Assembly (NCBI GenBank): GCA_013398295.1
Contig: VZSF01004851.1
Coordinates: 1-64,000 of the forward strand
Direction: 5' to 3'
DNA length: 64,000 nt
Source of the DNA: Chionis minor
Lineage: Eukaryota > Chordata > Aves > Charadriiformes > Chionididae
Each line of letters begins with the position of its first letter. The first letter of the stretch is position 1. Shown in pieces: positions 48,881 to 59,800 of the stretch. The position numbers and the translations under genes were made by a program. The notes under the pieces were generated by a model. It saw only the letters and a list, made by a program, of their open reading frames with translations. It was not told the DNA's origin and ran no database searches.

Positions 48881-49764
48881 CAGATTAAAACCACAGGCCT
48901 GAATAGAAGGAATACAGTACTTTGTGCTACTGCCTGATAGGCAGCACCACAGTATTGCCCATGATGTGATAAGAGAGATAAGAAATGCTTTAGGAGCAGA
49001 AAATACAAATGTATTAAAAGACTTCTGTTATCCTCTAGGTATTGGGAAAACTCATGCCAGGGAATGAAGCAGAGAGGACATTTTTGGGCACCAGGTGTGA
49101 CTGCTTTGTGGAATAAGCAATTAACAAGCCTGCAAGAGGGCCTGCAGCCCTCCACCTGTGTCCAAGGAAGTGTGCAGGATCTGGCTTCAAATTTTTAGAT
49201 GAAAAAATTTTCAGCAATGACCATCATGTATCTCTGTTTCACAGCCATACAGGAAAGCCAGTGTCACTGAGCACCTGCATAGAGGAGTTTTATGGAATTG
49301 AGAATGAATTTTTCAGAAGCATGAAATAGTTTTCAAAATAGAAAGGATCACAAAATCTCAGAGAACAAAAACAGAGTTTGAAGAACAAGTAACTAAGGGA
49401 ATCAAAGCCACTATTGCAGCCTTCAGGTATATTAAAATGTTAGGGACAAGATGCACTTCAGAGAGTCCTAAAGCACCTCATGGACAGAGCACCTCAAGAG
49501 TACCCAGTAAGAGCATACTTGAGGGCATCTAGGAAGGGCAATAGCTCTGCATAAATGCTGAGTGTTCATGGTGTAAGAAACTGGAAGATTTCCAACTAAA
49601 TCCTTTTTTCTGGAGAGGAGCAACAGAGGTTTTCCTGAAATGGAAGCAACTAGAAAAGAAGTTATGGTATGAAGTGAAAATGCATGCTAACATTTGCATG
49701 TTTATACCACAACGTTTTCCACAGTTGCTTCATTTTCAACTCATACAACATAGAAAAGTGACCA
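48881..49764. other. Non-coding DNA, nothing recognised
   Basis: No exon or repeat family was recognised between the CR1 end and the ancient LINE remnant. Confidence 0.45.
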
Positions 49765-50300
49765 GTAAAGTGATGAAGCTTGCTGATGATACAACTGGAG
49801 GGACAGTGAAAAATCACAGGACATACGACAGAGTGATAAAATCAGCATAGATAAAGGGAATTGATTTATCAGGTGAAAAGCATTCCTACCTTCACGTTTA
49901 AAATGATGGCTTCTGTTGTGTTCTTACATTTCAGGAAAAAGGTTTTGGGGTTATAATAACTCCAGGAAAACATCAGTTCAGTAGCTGGCAGCAGTCAAAG
50001 AATAAACAAAATGATAGGAATTATTATGAAAAGTGTAGGAAGCAAAACAGAAATCACTGTAGTGCTGCATAAATTTGAGATTCATCACTGCATGGGTACA
50101 TACGGAAAAAATTCAGAGAAGAGCAACAAGGGCAGTTAGAGACACTGGACAGCTTCCACTCAAAAACCAAGCCAGTAAGCTAGGATTCCTCATCCTGCAA
50201 TTGAGACTATTTGGCGAGAAATATGATTCAGGTCCACAGATTAAGGGCAGGGCTGGATGGGTGGGGAGGTGGAAAGTTCACGTAAATGACAGACTAAATT
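49765..50300 (+). mobile_element. Very old CR1/L3-like LINE RT remnant
   Basis: Frame-broken plus-strand translation shows LINE landmarks in correct order and spacing. KVMKLADDTTGG (catalytic box at 49779-49790) comes first, then EKGFGVIIT (the CR1 'KDLGVLVD' position), then MIGIIMKSVGSKTEI (the '[19 protein letters not shown]' position). VLHKFEIHHCM (the 'VRPHLEYCV' position) and IQRRATRAV (the 'VQRRATKLV' position) follow. It is far more diverged than the other copies. The assignment to CR1 or a related CR1-clade family is by motif order, not by nucleotide identity. Confidence 0.65.
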
Positions 50301-51324
50301 CAACATAGATAAATGAAACTGATGCACAGAGTGAAAAACACTCCTAGCGTCTGCCAAGAAATAGGATCTATCAAACAAAGCTGGACTCAAAATAAACACA
50401 AGGAGGTAGTGTATCACAGAATAGGTGGTAGATCGGTCAGCTCCTTGCTGTAGAATGTTGTGAGTGCCTTATGAGTCCAAGAGAAGACAGAGCAAGTACT
50501 TAGAAAAGAGAGTTATTGAGGGTTGCTGAACAGACAAAGCAAAATAATCTAAAAAAAAAAAATAAATACATTGTATTGAAAAATGGTGAGGCTGGAAGAA
50601 TTTTAGGAGGGGGAAATACCATTGACGCCAGTCTCACAGGCATCCATTTAAGGGCAACTGTTGGAGACAGAAAACTGAGCTAGATAAACTCTTGATATGA
50701 GCCAGTGAAACCATATTTATAGCATAGCTATGAATTTTAATAGGAAAAAAAAGTGGCAAAAGACTGATTACGGGTCTGACAAAGAAGAGGTGTCTAATCA
50801 GAAAGACTGTTTTAGACAGTAGAATATGTGGAAAATCATTCTGAAAAGAGACAGTTGTTCCCAATGCTCATCACATATACTCTGAGTGGTTAAGTGGGAA
50901 GAACACTCAAATGAAAAAAAAAACCAAAACACCAAACACAGCTAATTTTAAAAAACTTCAGTGCTATACTTTAATTACAGTCAGGGAAAAGATATCTTCC
51001 CTTTTTTCTTAAGATTTGAAGGATTAAAAAGGTTTTATGATTTTACCATTTCTAAGTTTTCTTACGTATTTTGCTATTGTAGGTTTTAAATATGCTAAAC
51101 CATAACAAAACCTCATTTTTCACTAAATTGAGCTTGACCATAATGAGGAATTATTGCATGGCTTAAGGACAAATCTAGTCTCCTGCAAACTGAAACTCAC
51201 CCTCCAGAGCAAAGATAAGCCTGGATGCCTACTTTGCAAAAAGAAAGCCATCTTACCTTGCTTTACCAATTCTCTGCACTGTAGTCCACTAAAAACCAAA
51301 ATTTCCTGCAGGATTTGGGTGAGT
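50301..51324. other. Non-coding DNA, perhaps tail of the ancient LINE
   Basis: The first 200 bases may still belong to the ancient element; a GGAGGTAGTGTATCACAGAA phrase recalls RT C-terminal coding text, but the match is weak. There is an A-run near 50551. Nothing else was recognised. Confidence 0.35.
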
Positions 51325-51400
51325 TTTCATCTCGATATAAGAAAGACATTTTTTAGAGGAAGAACAGTCATTCACTCAACAACTTCACCAGGGACATAAT
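51325..51400 (+). mobile_element. Small CR1-like fragment
   Basis: Translation of 51325-51375 gives FHLDIRKTFFRGRTV, which corresponds to the 'F+[11 protein letters not shown](I/V)V' segment near the end of CR1 RT. The flanks do not extend the match well, so it is either an old fragment or a short chance match. Confidence 0.4.
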
Positions 51401-52187
51401 AGTTGTCCCTAAACACAGTACTTGACAAAAAGACCCCATTCCCTAAGGACTTGTGACTATAGCCTGTGTTACACACATTCCAGAAGGCTGAACATGTTAT
51501 AAGAAGGGACAGTTTGTAGTCTACACGGAGGCTTACTACTCTCAGCTGTTTTAATTTGACCAAAATGTAATTAGATGCTAATATTATCATAAAAAGGGAT
51601 GATATATAGCTATTTACTCTCACCATTTTTATCACAATAGGGCACTATCTATGGCAAACATTATTTTTGCCACAGATATAATGTAAATAATTCAGCTATA
51701 ATCAAAAAACACATCTGGTCAGGCTTATATGATAAAATATCATGTCAAAATACGTTTCCCCTACCTGCTAGTCTTTCATGTGATTTCTGTTACTTCTGTA
51801 TGAAAACACCACATTGAAATGGTTGCCTGTGAGACACAAAGGCAAATTCAGATATGGCTGAAATTCTCATTTAAAAATACATCCTTGTGTTGTATGCTAG
51901 GCAGAAGCTTATTCTTTGTTTATAAGTGTTTGCTTGCTATGTGACACTCCCACTGTTACCAGTTAACTAGAAGTCCGTGGGAGTTGCATGTTATCACACA
52001 CAGCAGAAGACAGCTTTATTCTTGACTTTATAATCCACAGATGGTCACTTGCAAGGCAATAATATTCTACCATATGTCTCAGGTGTATTGGAGAATGTAT
52101 GCACAAGTGTTACTAATGTACTGACATGTCACGCCTGCATGAAACAAAAGGTCATATTGAAAGAATAACTGCATGTTATGCTAGATA
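51401..52187. other. Non-coding DNA, nothing recognised
   Basis: AT-rich DNA with no exon or repeat family recognised. Confidence 0.45.
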
Positions 52188-52412
52188 CAAAGAAGACATT
52201 TTTTACAATGAGGGTGGTGAAACACTGGAACAGGTTGCCCAGGGCGGTTGTCAATGCCCCACTCCCAGACACATTCAAGGTCGGGTTGGACAAGTCTCTG
52301 AACAATCTGATCTAGTTGAAGATGTTCCTGCTCATTGCATGGGAGTTGGACTAGATGACCTTTAAAGGTCCCTTTCAACCCAAACTACACTATGATGCCA
52401 TAATTCTATGTT
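52188..52412 (+). mobile_element. CR1 3' end fragment
   Basis: It begins near AAGAAGACATTTTTTACAAT and includes ACACTGGAACAGGTTGCCCA, GGTCGGGTTGGACAAG and TAGATGACCTTTAAAGGTCC, ending CCATAATTCTATG. It is 5'-truncated and retains the 3' terminus. Confidence 0.93.
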
Positions 52413-52536
52413 GGTGCTACTGTAATGCACCTTGCAATAAGAAGTTGAAGTGAAGGAGTGTGTGGTGGCATGATTTAAAGGCTTTGACTTGGTGTGACAA
52501 AGTGTTTGGCATATATAGTATCAGATAAAAGCAATG

Positions 52537-52609
52537 CCCCCTTCCCCCCCCCACTGCCTCGTGCCCCCTCCCCCGTTCCCCCCCTTGCCCTCCCCCATCC
52601 TCCCCTCCT
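52537..52609. repeat. C-rich low-complexity tract; G-quadruplex-capable on the minus strand
   Basis: There are more than eight C-runs of four or more bases separated by one to six bases (T, A, G). The minus strand is thus a run of G-tracts well within the G3+N1-7 rule. Such tracts are also prone to sequencing and assembly error. Confidence 0.85.
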
Positions 52610-53049
52610 GTGATTAAGCAGCATTTTGTGACAGTCAGAGTTGACTAGGATGCCATTTTTCTCACAGTTAGAAACATCAACCGTCGAGTTTACACCCAGC
52701 CATGGCCAAGTCATTCTCGGATTGTTTTTGCCAGCATTTTCTTTCAGTTGAAATAGTTATTTTCCCTATAGGCCCTTACTACCTTGGCATATTTACATGT
52801 TTGCTTTTAGCTTTTGCTTTACTAAACCAAGCAGGCCATTGTCTTTCAGAGTATTTTGAACTGAGTGCAGCCTGCGGCCAAGTGTGCAAATTCCAGCTTT
52901 GAGTTAGCTCAGGTACAAGAAACAGCCAAACCAAAGCAGCTCAGAGCCTAATTCAGGATAATGTGCCTTATTTCACTGAAAGATTCTTTAGTCTTTACTG
53001 AGTTCTAACTCCCATTTCCTCTAGTTTAATTCATACTTTCTATGTGACT
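52610..53049. other. Non-coding DNA, nothing recognised
   Basis: There is a short spacer between the C-rich tract and the next CR1 copy. A 66-codon plus-strand frame (52702-52902) has no supporting signals. Confidence 0.45.
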
Positions 53050-54161
53050 TCACGCTTAGTGGATGAGGGAAAGGCTGTGGATATTGTCTACCTAGACATT
53101 ATGAAGCCTTTGACACCATTTTCCCTAGCGTTCTCCGGGAGAAAATGGCTGCTCATGGCTTGGACAAACATACTCTTCACTGGACAACTTGTAAAAAATT
53201 GGCTGGTAGGCCGGGCCCAAAGATTTGTAGTGAATGGAGTTCAATCCAGCTGGTGGCTGGTCACAAGTGGTGTTCCCCAGGGCTCGATACTGGGGCTGGT
53301 TCTCTTTAATATCTTTACCAACGACCTGGATGAAGGGATCGAGTGCACCCTCAGTAAGTTTGCAGACAACACCAAGTTGGGCGGGAGTGTGGATCTGCTT
53401 GAAGGTAGGAAGGTTGTACAGAGAGATCTGGACAGGCTGGATCGATGGGTGGAAGCTGATGGTATGAGGTTCAACAAGGCCAAGTGCCAGGTCCTGCCCT
53501 TGGGTCACAACAACCCCAGGCAGCGCTACAGGCTTGGGGAGGAGTGGCTGGAAAGCTGCCTGGCAGGAAAGGATCTGGAGGTGCTGGTCGACAGACAACT
53601 GAATGTGACCTGCCAGTGTGCCCAGGTGGCCAAGGCACCCAATGACATCCTGGCTTGTATCAGGAATAACGTGGCCAGCAGGACTAGGGAAGTGATTGTC
53701 CTGCTGTATTTGGGACTGGTAAGGCCCCACCTCAGTTACTGTGTTCAGTTTTGGGCCCCTCACTACAACAAAGACGTTGAGGTGCTGGAGCGTGTCCAGA
53801 GAAGGGCAACAAAGCTGGTGAGGGGACTAGAGCACAAGTCTTAAGAGAAGCAGCTGAGGGAACTGGGTTGTTTAGCCTGGAGAAGAGGAGGCTGAGGGGA
53901 GACCTTATTGCTTTCTATAACTACCCAGAAGGAGGCTGTAGCAAGGTGGGAGTCAGTCACTTCTCCCAAGTGACAAGCAATAGGACAAGAGGAAATGGCT
54001 TCGAGTTACACCAGGGGAGGTTTAGACGGGATATTAGGAAAAACTTCTTCACGGAAAGGGTTGTCAAGCACTGGAACAGGCTGTCCAAGGAAGTGGTTAA
54101 GTTGCCATCCCTGGAAATACTTAAAAGACATGTAGATGTGACACGTAGGGCCATGGTTTAG
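53050..54161 (+). pseudogene. CR1 reverse transcriptase remnant (catalytic FADD changed to FADN)
   Basis: A long frame (53044-53844, 266 codons) covers most of RT from [15 protein letters not shown] through [15 protein letters not shown] to RGLEHKS. The catalytic box at 53359-53370 reads FADN: the second Asp is Asn (GAC to AAC). Near 53100 a lost base disturbs the 'FMKAFDT' block, and compensating indels follow. A TAA at 53842-53844 stands where the sister copy has TAT. One G is missing near 53860 (GGG against GGGG), so the C-terminal part continues in the other frame at 53868-54161. The copy is inactive. Confidence 0.92.
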
Positions 54162-54240
54162 TGATGGACTTGGCAGTGTTAGATGGATATTTGGAGTCTA
54201 GGATCTTAAGGGTCTTTTCCAATGTAAATAATTCTATATC
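53050..54240 (+). mobile_element. CR1 LINE, RT segment plus 3' end
   Basis: It extends from the first catalytic RT block to the terminal AATTCTATA. It is a close relative of the copy at 30842-31779, which it exceeds by about 300 bases at the 5' side. The 3' UTR reads GGTTTAGTGATGGACTTGGC, then GGATCTTAAGGGTCTTTTCC. Confidence 0.94.
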
Positions 54241-56035
54241 AGATGCTTACTGAAATGTAGAGAGAGATTGATTTTCTGTGAAAAAGCTTTCATTTTCTTA
54301 TGTAAGATCAATACTGACACAGTCTACCTTTGATCAGACCATATGTATTTTATGCTATTTTGCGTATCTTTTGCCTATTTCTACTGAATATGTCTTAATG
54401 CTTTGCATGCTATTGAGAACATGCTAATTGAATAATAATGTCACACTCTACTCACTAGGATTTTTTTAAACACATATACATTTTTTTCTGTGCCTGGGAT
54501 TCAGGTATCAGCTCTTTTAAAATCCAAAGCTCTCAAATGCATTATCTTCTTTAAATTTTGCTTCCCTCTCAGCTGAGATAAAATCCAATGCCAAACCCTA
54601 ATTTACATTTGCCAACCTACTTCATCATCATAGGACTGCTGCCTTTGTTGAAAATGGATGCAAAATACATATTTTGTCTTACAACTGTATGTAGGCTGTT
54701 TTTAAATTAAATCCCACCCTCACTGTAGCTCTGCTACTGTATTTTGTTCTCCTTTCATTTATGGGGGCAACAAAAGCTTTGCTACCTATTTTAACTTCCT
54801 TCCCAAGATCTACATCAGCTTCACATTTGGCAGGTGTCCCTTTGCCCCTGCATGTCTTGGTCTAAAACCATGGCTTCATTTGTTGGTCAGTTTAGTTCTG
54901 CCTTCTGGGTCCTTGGTTACTCTGCCTTATATCTTGGGATGATTTTTTTTCTTCTTCCTACAAGCTCGTTCCAGTCTCTGGATGCTGAAAGTCATCCCAG
55001 CTTTACAGAGACTTCATCATCAGCATAAAAGACACAGGTTAGTTAGCATGACTGGCAAGAATGAACAGAGAATGCAGAGAAGAAAATATGCTGAAACTTT
55101 GAAAACCAGAGAGCTAAAGTATTTACTCCTAATAGATGATCATAATGATAGAGTCCCCTTGTCTGGAAAACTGTCTGGCTGCAAAATGTTGTTCTCTGAA
55201 TATAGATAATAGATATTTTATTGCTTCTTATAAAATGAGAAGATCATGTTCTGTTAAATCATCTCTTACACTAATGACCTTTTCAAAAATGTATAATATT
55301 GCTAGTAGAAAATGTTCCCTTCTGTGAGGGATAAACCTTTATTATCAGTAAGCTTCTTCAGTGTAGCATATCTATCTACAGACAAAATATTATTGCCAAT
55401 AATCTTTGTGGTTTCTATACCAGCGTATTATCATTGACTTCAGAGGAGAGGCTGGAGTACTGTCATCAACAGATCTGTAAAGAATAGCATGTAAATGTAT
55501 ATTTTCATGTATCTCACTCCAGAATTACTTTTAGTCTATTAAATATTTTTCTCATTGTTGTTTATAGCTGTTTATTTTGACAGGAGTGACATATTTCTTT
55601 CAAAGACTGAGAAAAGTAAGTTTGTAGTATCTTGCATATTTCTCATTAACTTTGGGCTATTTCTCTTTCAATTTATTCCAATTACTTGACATCTAAATTT
55701 TCAGATTAGTTCACCCAGAGAAGTTAATCTAGAAAAGGTAATATAACCATCACCAGGTCAGATGAGTACCTGTCATCAGGTAACTTCCTTTTGCAGCTTA
55801 CTAGTACTCAGTCAGGCTAAATTTTAAGTGGATTCAGAGGAGTGTTCCTCTCCCTTAATTGTTAATGGGCATAGATCAGTGCAATTTTAGCATGATTGCA
55901 AAGGTCTCCCTAGGACAAGCCAAAAGCCAGGGTAATGGGATAAAAGCAGCTAGTGCAGTTCAAGATTAAGGGTCTGAATGGAAAGTTGTACAGAATCTGA
56001 CTTACACTGCTTTTCTCTAAATACTGTTGTCAATA
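54241..56035. other. Non-coding DNA, nothing recognised
   Basis: AT-rich DNA leads up to the LTR target site. Open frames are short, and no repeat family or exon was recognised. Confidence 0.45.
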
Positions 56036-56040
56036 CCTTC
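56036..56040. repeat. Target-site duplication, left copy (CCTTC)
   Basis: The five bases CCTTC directly before the LTR are repeated exactly directly after it at 56857-56861. That is the mark of a retroviral-type integration with a 5-bp stagger. Confidence 0.8.
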
Positions 56041-56856
56041 TGTCGCGGGAAGAGTGGTACACTTTGCTCCCATGAGAGAAGCAACAATATACTTTATTGA
56101 TATAAAACACTGGGTTAACAAAGTTCAGTGGTAAATGTGACAACGGTTTAACAAGACTTTATGGCAAGGTACACTTGATTTTTTACTGCATAGAAGACAT
56201 GGTCAGAGAGACACGTTGGGGAGACCCTCCCGTTGAGTTGAAGTTCAGAAAGGACCCCCTTGTTTTCTAGACTCCTTCTCAGAGAGGAATCTAGGTGTGG
56301 CTAGTCTACAATCCTAGTCCCAGCCTTGGTCAGCAGTTTATGTCTGAAGGATTATATCTGCACAATCAATCCTTTATATTACTTGTATAAGATTTCAAAG
56401 TTTAGCATGTAGTTATCACTTACCGAGAATCTCTTGCAGCAAGAAATCTCTCAGCCTTGAGGATTAGACTTGAGATGTATTCTTGCCCAAGCAGAGATTC
56501 TGGAATGCAGCCTGTTGCTGTGCAAGAGAGCTCAAAGGATTCTTGGGCTGTTCACTATTTGTAGGGGAAAGATGATTCACTCTTAGCTGTATTTATGTAC
56601 TGACTGCAGGTGTGAGTTTCTTCCAAATTTAGCTTGAGTCAGACATTGACCAATACTGTGGTTAGGTGGGTGCATTGCTATAAATTAGGCCCTAGCTCTA
56701 GTGTTGTTACCTGTCTCCCCTGAATCGGCTTTGAGACAGATGCATCCCTCATGACCAGACACATCCGTTGTGACCACCACTGGTGGTTATCACTTGAGCA
56801 GGAGTATAGTAAAAGGTCAGGGCGGAATGGGGAGGGAGGGGGAGTACACCACCACA
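56041..56856 (-). mobile_element. Solo LTR of an endogenous retrovirus, ERVL-like
   Basis: This 816-base unit begins TG and ends CA on the plus strand, so also TG...CA when read on the minus strand. It is flanked by a perfect 5-bp CCTTC duplication. Read on the minus strand, it starts TGTGGTGGTGTACTCC and ends CCCGCGACA. AATAAA (56093-56098 on the plus strand as TTTATT) lies about 50 bases before the 3' end, as expected for an R/U5 boundary. No gag, pol or env sequence and no second LTR lie beside it, so it is a solo LTR left by LTR-LTR recombination. The 5-bp duplication fits ERVL (class III) and some other groups; the class is inference. Confidence 0.78.
56093..56098 (-). promoter_or_regulatory. 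LTR polyadenylation signal AATAAA
   Basis: TTTATT on the plus strand reads AATAAA in the LTR sense. Its distance from the LTR 3' end (56041) leaves a short U5. Confidence 0.6.
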
Positions 56857-56861
56857 CCTTC
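56857..56861. repeat. Target-site duplication, right copy (CCTTC)
   Basis: Exact copy of 56036-56040, adjoining the CA end of the LTR. Confidence 0.8.
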
Positions 56862-59800
56862 ATGTTAATAAGCATTAGGTTTACTTAACCTAACCTGGAA
56901 AATATGAAGGAATTTCCACTGGAAGTATGAATATTTGTGACAATTTGGTGCTTCACCGTGGGAACCTTTCAAGACTTTTTCCCCATTTGAAAAATAGGTA
57001 GGTAACTGGATAACATAATGTGGCAGAAACAGCAGTCAGCATGAAATTAAGTCCTAAAACATGTTTTTGCTGTGTGAAAGACAAACATTGTACCTGAAAT
57101 AAGCATCTAGCATATAGAAGATGTGCCAGGAAGGAGCCTTTAGGATATCAATGTATCAGTGTCTAACAAAAGTAATGTTTTTAATAACCCTACATGCAAT
57201 GTGAGACAGATTCTTTCTACAGCTGAGAAATAGCCCCAGATAATTACTTGCTAAGGAGAATGTGATAAAAGATTAAGAAAAACCTTCTATGGAAATCATT
57301 ATAAATGTTTCAGTTATTAAAGAAATAGATAATATTAATTGTTTTAGAACAGACTTGTGGCCTGCTCAGAGTCATTTGAATACAATGAGGATGGCTTCAG
57401 TGGGTAAAAGGATTACTGACCAGGGTTCTCTTTGCATAATATGCACCCTCACAAACAAATCTTTAAACAAATCTGTGGTATGAGTATCACAGCATTGAAC
57501 TGGAAATAGAAAGCCTGTCTGGAAGAAAAAAGTGGTAAAGATTTTTTTAGAGAACCTATTTGAGCTGTGATGTCAGGTCATCACAGGGGGGCATTCATGG
57601 CCAAAGACAGGATTACAGCAGGGAATTCACTGCTCATCTTCACTGCAGACTTCACCTGAATGACTGCCTCTGGTTCAGGTGTAAGTGTCCCCACTGCTAG
57701 ATCACACTGATGTTCTCTCCAGGTAGTGGAGGTGGGCAAGAGAAAACAACATTTCAGGAGGGCATGTATGTGAATGGGCATGTGTGTGCATGTATGACTG
57801 GGTGCAGAGAATCCTTGTCCTAGTGCTACATGATGTTGGCACAAACAATGAATTATTTGGGAAAGTATTGCCAGAGAACATGGCTGTTTGTTCCAGATAC
57901 ATAAGTGGTAATAGTCTGCAGTAAAATACAGATACCATGAGCCTTTTTCTTCTATTTGTTTCTGGTTTGTGGCTTCTGTTCTGAATTCTAACAGGGCTGG
58001 AGAAGACATATTAGGACACTTGTTTCAAATCTCGTCATTAGGGTTAACCCCATTTGAATGAATAGTTGCAGGGCATGCGATGTAGCTGTGAGCACTGTGT
58101 CCTCTGTTTGATACCAGGGGAGAAAGTGGTGAAAGCGCATGCAGAACAGAAGGCCAACATATCTATATTGTTGCATTCAGGGAAGATTAATTCAAAGAGT
58201 TTGGTAAGTACTAGATTAAAGATTTCTTTTTGAGCTGTATTTTCTACATAGAATTCTTCTCATGAGTATAATTTATAGTGCCTCAAGAACTAGTCATATC
58301 TCAGTGCCTTTCAGAATTAATATCTCAAAAAATCACCAGGTTCAAAGGACTTTTTAAAATGATGAGTCTGAGGAAAGACTCCGCCATTGAGCTGAAGTTG
58401 ATCCATCAGCCATTTCCTCATAGCATGAAAATCCAAGCAGCAGCGCGTCAGTCCCTGAAAGGTGATTCCAAACCAGATTTCATGTTAAAAAACCCATTTT
58501 TTCCCAAACTAAAATTGTTCCCATTGTAATATGGCCTATACTATATCTTATTACCATTTTCTACTTGGCTTGTGTGTCTTTTATTATCAGTATAAGAATG
58601 TCAATGATAAATACTGGGAGTCATGACTAACGTGTTACAGGGACCTGCTAAGAGGGTAGCGTTTTTTCTTTCCCAACTGTGTATTTCAATAAAATCTGTC
58701 CTGAGTGATCCACTATAAGTAATACTCACAGACGCTGTTTTGCTGTGAGTAGAAATGTTTTAATTCTGTTTCCAGAATTGTCCTGCTGGCGTTGCCATTT
58801 CCAGTGTCTTATGACGCTTGTGACCACTCTCAGTTGGCAGCTCAGGTTCTGCAGCTGAACTTTCACCTGACCATTGACTGCATGCTCAAGGACCAGAATA
58901 GAGTCTGACAGTGGCTGCTTCAGACCGTAAGCAGGTGTTACCATTCCATTTCTGAACTCTCAATTGTAGTGCAAATGTTTTTGGACAAATTTAAAAAAAA
59001 AACTTTCCTATCTCTGCTCTTGTCATTTAAATTTCTTGCTTTTCATTCCGGTTGCTATATCAGTTTTCCCATTGCAGATATATCTCCAAAGATCTCAGAA
59101 TCCCAAATCTTCTTCTGCAGTGTCTTAAGTGTGCATTTTTGGCATCCAGTTTTGTCTATTTCTTATTTGTATTTGGCACCAGAAAAATCCTGAAAAAATA
59201 TTTTATACTGATTCTGTTGCCAGTTGTCATCAGCTATCTGCAGCAGCCCTGTTGGCATGGGGCATATTCTTCATTTTATAGTCATTTATTGTTATTACTT
59301 GTTTCTTTTCCTGAAGCTTACCTCTGCTGTCTGCTTTTTGGCCACTTAACATCAGTCAGACTCAACTCAGAATGATGTTTTGTGCTGGAAAAATTGGAGT
59401 ACTTAGAGAAAAAACAGGGCTGAAAAACTCAGGACCCATTTCTTGTATCTTACCGTAAGTGAGAGTTTCACTATGATAATGTACATTGGCAATCTTTACT
59501 TGCTGTATTCCAGCATAAGAAGCTCACAGGAGAGCATGAATACAGTAAAACCATCCATATTTGATGTCTGTTCATCACTTCTCAGACTCATTTAATGCCA
59601 TTTGCAGGCTGAAGTGTTAAAGTCCCAGCTGATACTGTTGGAAAGGGATGTCTCAGTACTGTCATCCAGCAAATCCTATTGCAAAAGGTGGCACTCAGGT
59701 TCCAGGTGGTAAATCATCCCACTTCATAATCCAGGGAGGAGTGTTTACCTCTTGACTTTCAGATTACCAAGACAGTTAACTCTACATTATACAGAAGAGT

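Noticed and set aside
49890..49922. A 33-base minus-strand segment with good acceptor and donor that would join in phase to the set 1 exon at 46352-46392
   Set aside because: It lies inside the ancient plus-strand LINE remnant, so the splice-like signals are almost certainly accidental. It also shows how easily short chance exons arise here.
53125..53763. 212-codon open frame on the minus strand
   Set aside because: It is the antisense shadow of the CR1 reverse transcriptase on the plus strand.
56678..56875. 65-codon minus-strand open frame
   Set aside because: It falls within the LTR U3 region and is not a viral gene.
57581..58009. 142-codon minus-strand open frame
   Set aside because: Several candidate acceptors and donors within it give conflicting phases and no neighbour joins cleanly. 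Includes a CA/TG-rich portion that keeps frames open by composition.
58726..58944. 72-codon minus-strand frame ending at a GTGAGT donor-like site
   Set aside because: The peptide looks plausible, but the upstream acceptor lacks a pyrimidine tract and the outgoing phase does not fit the next exon-like segment near 58460.
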